From Oscillospiraceae bacterium (lineage in GTDB: Bacteria; Bacillota; Clostridia; Oscillospirales; Oscillospiraceae): a stretch of DNA of 34,309 nucleotides. The stretch spans positions 1 through 34,309 of the forward strand of contig JAFTXM010000119.1 of assembly GCA_017465025.1 (NCBI GenBank). The letters are read 5' to 3'. Below are positions 29,575 to 34,309 of the stretch, one piece after another. The notes under the pieces are model-generated. The model was not told where the DNA came from. It saw only the letters and a program-made list of their open reading frames with translations, and searched no databases. Every line of letters starts with the position of its first letter. Position 1 is the stretch's first letter. Made by a program: the position numbers and the translations under genes.

Positions 29575-30687
29575 ATGCTTATAAAAAACGCAAAAATTTA
29601 CCGCAACGGCAAGTTTGAGAACGGCTCTCTCAGCTTTGGAAAGAAGATAGAGGCTTTCGGCGCAGAGGGCGAGGGCCTTGATGCAAAGGGAATGTACCTT
29701 GTGCCGGGCTTTATAGACGTGCACACCCACGGCGCACTGGGCTATGACGGCACGGATGTGGAAGCAAAGGATATCCCCGCCATGGCGGCCCACTACGCCT
29801 CCCACGGCGTTACCAGCTTCCTCTTCACCACCATGACCGCCGCAAGGGAGACCCTTAAAACCGCCATGGCAAACGTCAGCGGCTATGAGCGCAAGGGCGC
29901 CGAGGCCAAGATCGCCGGCGTGCATCTGGAAGGGCCCTTCCTCTCCTACAAAAAGCGCGGCGCACAGGCAGCCTTCAATCTTCAATCCCCCAACATTGAA
30001 ATGTTCCGCGAGCTTAACGAGATAAGCGGCGGGAAGCTGCGCATTATTACCGTAGCTCCCGAAATTGAGGGCGCGGTGGACTTTATCCGGGAGGCCTCCA
30101 AGGTCTGCACCGTCTCTCTGGGCCACAGCACCGCCACTTACGAGGAAGCCATGGCAGGTTTTGAGGCGGGCGCCACCCACGTTACCCACCTTTTCAACGG
30201 CATGGAGCCTCTGCACCACAGAAATCCCGGCCTTGTGGGCGCTGCTTTGACCGCAGGCGCCAATGTGGAGCTTATCTGTGACGGGCTGCACATTCACCCC
30301 GCCGTCATCATGGGTATGCACAGAATGTTCGGGGAGAAGCTTGTTATAATAAGCGACTCTCTCCGCTGCGCCGGTCTCTCCGACGGGCACTATGACCTGG
30401 CAGGTCAGGAGATAGTGGTCACCGACGGCAAGGCCACTTTGCTTGACGGTACCATTGCAGGTTCTTCCAGCAACCTCCATGAGGAGCTTAAAAACGTGGT
30501 CAGCTACGGCATGAGTCTGGAGGCTGCCATAAAGGCCATGACCGAAGCCCCCGCCAAGGCCATCGGCGAGTTTGACAATATAGGCTCTCTGGATATCGGC
30601 AAGGCCGCAGATATGCTGCTTCTGGACGAAAACCTTGAGATAAAGGCCGTTATCATCGACGGTGAAGTAGTCATCGGCGAGATTTAA
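29575..30687 (+). CDS. nagA: N-acetylglucosamine-6-phosphate deacetylase
   Basis: A 370-residue amidohydrolase that turns GlcNAc-6-P into glucosamine-6-P and acetate in amino-sugar use and cell-wall recycling. The metal-site and catalytic motifs are in order: PGFIDVHTHGALGYD (H50, H52), VHLEGPFLS (E119), SLGHSTATYEEA, THLFNGMEPLHHRNPG, and ISDSLRCAGLSDG with D261 at the position of the general-base Asp. The usual TDAM is ISDSL here, but the Asp is kept. GGAGG lies 7 bases before the ATG at 29575; the frame is open 14 codons further without support. The gene stands alone: nagB or a PTS gene is not adjacent. Confidence 0.93.
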   Translation: MLIKNAKIYRNGKFENGSLSFGKKIEAFGAEGEGLDAKGMYLVPGFIDVHTHGALGYDGTDVEAKDIPAMAAHYASHGVTSFLFTTMTAARETLKTAMANVSGYERKGAEAKIAGVHLEGPFLSYKKRGAQAAFNLQSPNIEMFRELNEISGGKLRIITVAPEIEGAVDFIREASKVCTVSLGHSTATYEEAMAGFEAGATHVTHLFNGMEPLHHRNPGLVGAALTAGANVELICDGLHIHPAVIMGMHRMFGEKLVIISDSLRCAGLSDGHYDLAGQEIVVTDGKATLLDGTIAGSSSNLHEELKNVVSYGMSLEAAIKAMTEAPAKAIGEFDNIGSLDIGKAADMLLLDENLEIKAVIIDGEVVIGEI

Positions 30688-30702
30688 GACAACTTAAAAG
30701 CA

Positions 30703-30741
30703 CAAAAACCCGACGGAAGATACAAGTTCCGTCGGGTTTTT
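30703..30741. terminator. Bidirectional terminator between nagA and ecfT
   Basis: The 15-bp stem AAAAACCCGACGGAA/TTCCGTCGGGTTTTT with an eight-base loop separates two convergent genes. Confidence 0.93.
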
Positions 30742-30743
30742 CG

Positions 30744-31568
30744 TCATATAAAGGGATTATAGAATCTGCCGCCGTTTATGTAGTTGAGCAGCAAGGCCGC
30801 CACGCAAAGCAAAGCGCAGAACACTATCGCCCCGATGTCCGCCTTGCTGAACTTTCTGCCCATGTACCATGTGCGCTTTTTGTTCTTGCCGAAGCCTCGC
30901 AGCTCCATGGCGTTGGAGATGGTCTCTATCCTGTCCATACTGGAGAGGATGAGGGGGATGAGTATGGCGCTGGCGCTTTTAAGCCTTTTCACCAGCGACT
31001 CCTTCTTGCTCATTTCTATGCCCCTTGCCTGCTGGGCCTGGGATATCTCGTGGTACTCCCGCTGTATGTCCGGGATGTAGCGCAGAGCCAGAGCCACCGA
31101 GTAGGCGATGCTGTACTTTACGCCGATGCGGTTTAAGGAGGCTGCAAACTCACTGGGGTTTGTGGTGCAGACAAAAAGAAGCACTATCGGAATGGTGGAA
31201 AGATACTTCAAAATCAGGTTTGCATGGTAGAAAAGCTGCTCTGCCGTCAGGGCATAGCGGCCCCGGCCCAAAAGGATATGCTCCGTCCCGTATACGCCCG
31301 CACCGTGGTCGGGGGATATGGCAAAGACCAGCACATTATTGAGCACCATGAACACCGCCGTAAAGCCCAGCATGAAGGATACGTCCGAAATTTTTATCCT
31401 TGAGGCCCTGAAAAGCACAAAGCTCACAAGAGGGAGAAAGATAAGAAAGCGGGTATCGTAGCTTGTCATGGCGGCAAGGCTCCAAAGCACAAGGCAGATA
31501 AGCTTGGTGGCGCCGGTCAGCTCATGGATGGGGGAGGGTCTGTCGATGAAATTGAATATGTTTCTCAT
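30744..31568 (-). CDS. ecfT: ECF transporter transmembrane subunit EcfT
   Basis: A 274-residue membrane protein with about five to six helices and a long cytosolic coupling region. This region holds the two Ala-Arg-Gly-type motifs, AQQARGIEMS and AMELRGFGKN, which dock on the two ATPase sites. It links the substrate-specific S component to the ATPases for vitamin or metal uptake. Its start overlaps the end of the ATPase gene by four bases. It is the last gene of the operon S component - EcfA(fused) - EcfT, in front of a strong terminator. Confidence 0.92.
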   Translation of the reverse strand: MRNIFNFIDRPSPIHELTGATKLICLVLWSLAAMTSYDTRFLIFLPLVSFVLFRASRIKISDVSFMLGFTAVFMVLNNVLVFAISPDHGAGVYGTEHILLGRGRYALTAEQLFYHANLILKYLSTIPIVLLFVCTTNPSEFAASLNRIGVKYSIAYSVALALRYIPDIQREYHEISQAQQARGIEMSKKESLVKRLKSASAILIPLILSSMDRIETISNAMELRGFGKNKKRTWYMGRKFSKADIGAIVFCALLCVAALLLNYINGGRFYNPFI

Positions 31569-33274
31569 TTGCCCTCCACCTCCCGCTCATAGTCTATGAA
31601 GCGCTCCACAAAGGCGCTTGCATCCTCTATGCCGCAGCGCAGAGCCAGAGGATACAGGGAGGTCTCCTTCAGGCTCGCCTTCTCAATAAGCTGGGCGTCG
31701 GTCAGCACCCGGGAGCAGGAGCTGTCCGCTATGAGGCGGCCGTCGTTTATGACAAGGGCCCTGTGGGCGTACTCGAGCATAAGGTGCATATCGTGGGTTA
31801 TCATCACCACTGTGACCCCCTGCTTATTCAAAAGAGAGAGAAACTCCATTATCTCCGTATAGTTGCGGTAGTCTAGTCCGGCGGTGGGCTCGTCTAGAAT
31901 TATCATCTTCGGGCGCAGCACCAGAATTGAGGCGATGGTCACGCGCTTTTTCTGCCCGTAGCTGAGAGCGGAGACAGGCCAGCTTCTGAAGGGCCAGAGG
32001 CCGCAAATCTTCAGGGTCTCGTCCACACGGCTCTGTATCTCCTGCTCGTCCACGCCTCTGGTTCTCAGGCCCAGCGCCACCTCATCCCGGATGAGCACCT
32101 TGGATATCATCTGGTTTGGGTTTTGCATGACGTAGCCGATGCGGTCGGCCCGCTCCTTGATGGAAAGGCCCGCCATGTCCTCCCCTTCCAGCAGCATTTT
32201 GCCGCTCTGAGCCGTTTCAAAGCCGCAGATGAGCTTGGAAAGGGTGCTCTTTCCCGCGCCGTTGTTGCCCACTATGGCTACGATTTCACCCTTGTCTATC
32301 CTCAGGGAGATGTCGCTGAGAGCCTGATGGCCCCTGGAGTAGGCAAAGGACAGGTCTTCAATTTCAAGAAGAGGCTCTTTTTCGCCTTTTTCTTCCGTTT
32401 TTGCACCAAAGCTGTACCACGCGCGGACTTTTTCCACATCTTCCTCGGAAAGCCTGATGCTCCCCATGCTCCGGGGCTGCATATCCTCTTTTATCTCCAC
32501 CCCTGCATAGCGAAGGGCGGTCAGATACAGCGGCTCGCGGATGCCGTTTTCCTTCAAAAGCCGGGAAGAGAGCAGCCTGTCAGGGGCTTCGTCGGCAATT
32601 ATCCTGCCGTTTTGCATGAGCACTATCCTGTCCACATGGCGGTGCAGTACATCCTCAAGCCGGTGCTCGATGATGATTACGGCAGCGCCGGTGCGCTTCT
32701 GGATAAGGTCGATAAGCTCAATGGCCTGCTTGCCGGTGGCCGGGTCAAGGTTTGCAAGGGGCTCATCGAATAAAAGCACCTTCACATCGTCCACCATGAC
32801 ACCCGCCATGGACACCCGCTGCTTCTGCCCGCCGGAAAGCTCTGTGGGCGCATGGGCAAGATGCCCCGCCACGTTCACGCTCTGGGCGGCCTTCAAAACC
32901 AGCTCGTGCAGCTCCGGTTCACCTATGCAGGCGTTTTCCAGCGCAAAGGCAATGTCCTCCGCCACGGTAAGGCCGATAAACTGCCCGTCCGAGTCCTGCA
33001 AAACTGTGCCAACCACCTGAGAGACATCGAAAATGCTCAGCTTTGCGCTGTCCTTGCCGTCTATGCTCAGTCTGCCGGAGCTTTCCCCGGCAAAGGAGTG
33101 GGGCACAAGGCCGTTTATGCAGTGGGCAAGGGTGGACTTGCCGCAGCCGGAGGGGCCTGCGATGAGTATTTTTTCTCCGGGACGGATGCTCAGGTCAATG
33201 TCATAGAGAGTGGGCTTTGCCTGGGCGTTATATTTGAATGAGAATTTTTCAAAGCTTATGATGGGGTTTTCCAT
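31565..33274 (-). CDS. Fused ECF transporter ATPase (two ABC domains)
   Basis: A 569-residue protein made of two ABC ATPase domains in one chain, corresponding to EcfA1 plus EcfA2 (YkoD-type). Domain 1 (about 5-240): Walker A GPSGCGKST (40-48), signature LSGGQKQRV, Walker B VLLFDEPLANLDP. Domain 2 (about 300-545): Walker A GNNGAGKST, signature LSYGQKKRV, Walker B MIILDEPTAGLD. It drives uptake by the neighbouring EcfT and S component. The second signature has Tyr in place of Gly, so the two ATP sites are unequal. GAGGAT precedes the ATG. A GC-rich hairpin lies in the 62-base gap to the upstream S gene. A fused dedicated ATPase points to a group I-like module rather than a shared group II cassette. 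Confidence 0.92.
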   Translation of the reverse strand: MENPIISFEKFSFKYNAQAKPTLYDIDLSIRPGEKILIAGPSGCGKSTLAHCINGLVPHSFAGESSGRLSIDGKDSAKLSIFDVSQVVGTVLQDSDGQFIGLTVAEDIAFALENACIGEPELHELVLKAAQSVNVAGHLAHAPTELSGGQKQRVSMAGVMVDDVKVLLFDEPLANLDPATGKQAIELIDLIQKRTGAAVIIIEHRLEDVLHRHVDRIVLMQNGRIIADEAPDRLLSSRLLKENGIREPLYLTALRYAGVEIKEDMQPRSMGSIRLSEEDVEKVRAWYSFGAKTEEKGEKEPLLEIEDLSFAYSRGHQALSDISLRIDKGEIVAIVGNNGAGKSTLSKLICGFETAQSGKMLLEGEDMAGLSIKERADRIGYVMQNPNQMISKVLIRDEVALGLRTRGVDEQEIQSRVDETLKICGLWPFRSWPVSALSYGQKKRVTIASILVLRPKMIILDEPTAGLDYRNYTEIMEFLSLLNKQGVTVVMITHDMHLMLEYAHRALVINDGRLIADSSCSRVLTDAQLIEKASLKETSLYPLALRCGIEDASAFVERFIDYEREVEGK

Positions 33275-33292
33275 AGTATCCTCTCACAACAG

Positions 33293-33321
33293 GCAGGCCG
33301 GAGAGCTTTTCTCCGGCCTGC
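33293..33321 (-). promoter_or_regulatory. Intercistronic hairpin between S component and ATPase genes
   Basis: An 11-bp perfect GC-rich stem (GCAGGCCGGAG/CTCCGGCCTGC) with a seven-base loop and no T-run. It may protect or process the mRNA and set the ratio of S component to ATPase; weak termination is possible. Confidence 0.55.
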
Positions 33322-33336
33322 GTGGATGCTGATGTT

Positions 33337-33888
33337 TTATTCCTCTTCCTTGAGGCTGCCCTTCTTGGGCTTGGCAGCGGCGTAGGCAATGCAGAAGAGA
33401 GTGCCGACGATGGCGGTGGTGACGCTGTTGGATATGGCGCTGAAAAGGCCCTGTGCAAAAAGCTTTTCAAGAGGCTCGGCATAAATTACGATGTCCAGCA
33501 CGGGAGCAACCAGACCCCAGCAGATGATGTGGGCAATGATCTGGGTTACGTTGAAGCCCAGAATTTCCTTCTTGCCGCATACGCCCTCGTCCAGTCTGAT
33601 CTTCTTGGAGGCAAGACCCACCAGCAGACCGAAAACGCCGGAGGCAATGACCCAGCTCCACCATACGCCCCAGCCGAAGCTGAAGTCTATGAGGGCGTGA
33701 CCGATAAAGCCGATGAGAGCGCCGGCGAGGGGCCCGAACAGGACTGCCATGAAGGCCAGAAGGCCGTACTGGGTGGAGATATTGGTGTTGGGAACAGGGC
33801 TGGGGATGCTGACGAAGCGGCCCAGAACAAAGAACAGGGCAGCGCCGATGCCGATGGCAACGATAGTGGTTACGGGGGATTTTTTCAT
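33337..33888 (-). CDS. ECF transporter S component (UPF0397 / ECF-ribofla_trS type)
   Basis: A 183-residue membrane protein with five to six helices, starting VTTIVAIGIGAALFFVLGRF and carrying IPSPVPNTNISTQYG, FGPLAGALIGFIGHALID and GWGVWWSWVIASG. These pieces are characteristic of the UPF0397 family, often labelled riboflavin-type S component though the substrate is mostly unproven. It binds the substrate and pairs with the EcfT and fused EcfA encoded next. AAGGAG lies 8 bases before the ATG. metK ends 64 bases upstream in the same direction without a visible terminator, so co-transcription and a link to methionine or SAM precursors are possible; this is inference. Confidence 0.85.
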   Translation of the reverse strand: MKKSPVTTIVAIGIGAALFFVLGRFVSIPSPVPNTNISTQYGLLAFMAVLFGPLAGALIGFIGHALIDFSFGWGVWWSWVIASGVFGLLVGLASKKIRLDEGVCGKKEILGFNVTQIIAHIICWGLVAPVLDIVIYAEPLEKLFAQGLFSAISNSVTTAIVGTLFCIAYAAAKPKKGSLKEEE

Positions 33889-33952
33889 GATAAAAACTCC
33901 TTTTTTCTCTTTCCTTTTTCTCTTTTACTACCTATATGTACATTGGATATGC

Positions 33953-34309
33953 TTACTTGACTGCCGCCAGAAGAGCCTCCACCTTGTCGGTGTCCTCCCA
34001 GCGCACGCCCAGATCCTCTCTGCCCATGTGACCGTAGGCGGCCAGCTTCTGATAGATGGGCTTACGAAGCTCAAGCTGGCGGATAATGGCGGTGGGGCGC
34101 AGGTCAAATACCTGCTGCACAGCGTCGGAGAGCAGGCCATCGTCCACCTTGCCGGTGCCGAAGGTCTCCACCAGAACGCTGACGGGCTTTGCCACGCCTA
34201 TGGCATAGGCCAGCTGCACCTGGCAGCGCCTTGCAAGACCGGCGGCTACCACATTCTTTGCAATGTAGCGGGCGGCGTAGGCTGCGGAGCGGTCCACCTT
34301 GGTGGGGTC
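33953..34309 (-). CDS. metK: S-adenosylmethionine synthetase, C-terminal part
   Basis: The last about 118 residues of MetK; the start lies beyond the right end of the window. Seen are [48 protein letters not shown] and the end YGHMGRED, all standard for MetK, which makes SAM from methionine and ATP. The frame is open to the last base of the window. The ECF transporter genes follow in the same direction. Confidence 0.95.
   Translation of the reverse strand, partial: DPTKVDRSAAYAARYIAKNVVAAGLARRCQVQLAYAIGVAKPVSVLVETFGTGKVDDGLLSDAVQQVFDLRPTAIIRQLELRKPIYQKLAAYGHMGREDLGVRWEDTDKVEALLAAVK

Overview
The window looks like a chromosomal segment from an anaerobic, endospore-forming Bacillota, most likely a gut Clostridia of the Oscillospiraceae type. 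The sporulation genes spoIID and dpaA-dpaB, a long pyruvate:ferredoxin oxidoreductase, rubrerythrin, an iron-sulfur/flavin enoate-reductase-like enzyme, many strong hairpin terminators and AGGAGG-type ribosome sites all fit this. Taxonomy is inferred from gene content only.

Left part (1-4.5 kb): the end of a KdpD-like sensor kinase and its KdpE-like response regulator. Next comes an XRE regulator divergent from two small unknown genes behind a strong promoter with operator-like palindromes. An inositol-monophosphatase-family gene overlaps birA (biotin ligase). 4.5-12.5 kb: a minus-strand yloU-yloV-type pair (Asp23 protein and FakA/DAK2 kinase), then the long nifJ (PFOR) gene with its own promoter, a multi-pass membrane protein, and spoIID. 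12.5-17.2 kb: folA (tail-to-tail with spoIID), the dipicolinate synthase pair dpaA-dpaB, an acyltransferase-3 membrane enzyme, and a secreted protein with nine heptad repeats.

17.4-20.3 kb: two monocistronic redox genes with near-consensus promoters and highly selected codon use, an old-yellow-enzyme/[4Fe-4S]/FAD oxidoreductase and rubrerythrin. 20.38-23.2 kb: an A+T-richer island sits exactly at the 3' end of rpsI. A 14-bp piece of the rpsI end (with stop codon) is present at both borders, and each copy is followed, in rpsI's direction, by an intrinsic terminator. The island carries an ECF sigma factor, its zinc-finger anti-sigma factor and a NYN-domain nuclease-like protein with a Thr/Ala/Pro/Ser repeat tail, but no visible integrase. 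This is the most interesting part of the window.

23.2-34.3 kb: the rplM-rpsI operon with a promoter and leader hairpin, a TtcA-like tRNA thiolase, a VanY-type carboxypeptidase, a metallo-beta-lactamase-fold protein, a Na/Pi-cotransporter plus HD-domain pair, nagA, and an ECF vitamin-type transporter (S component, fused ATPase, EcfT) directly downstream of metK, which runs off the window end. There are no rRNA, tRNA, CRISPR or insertion-sequence genes that I can support.
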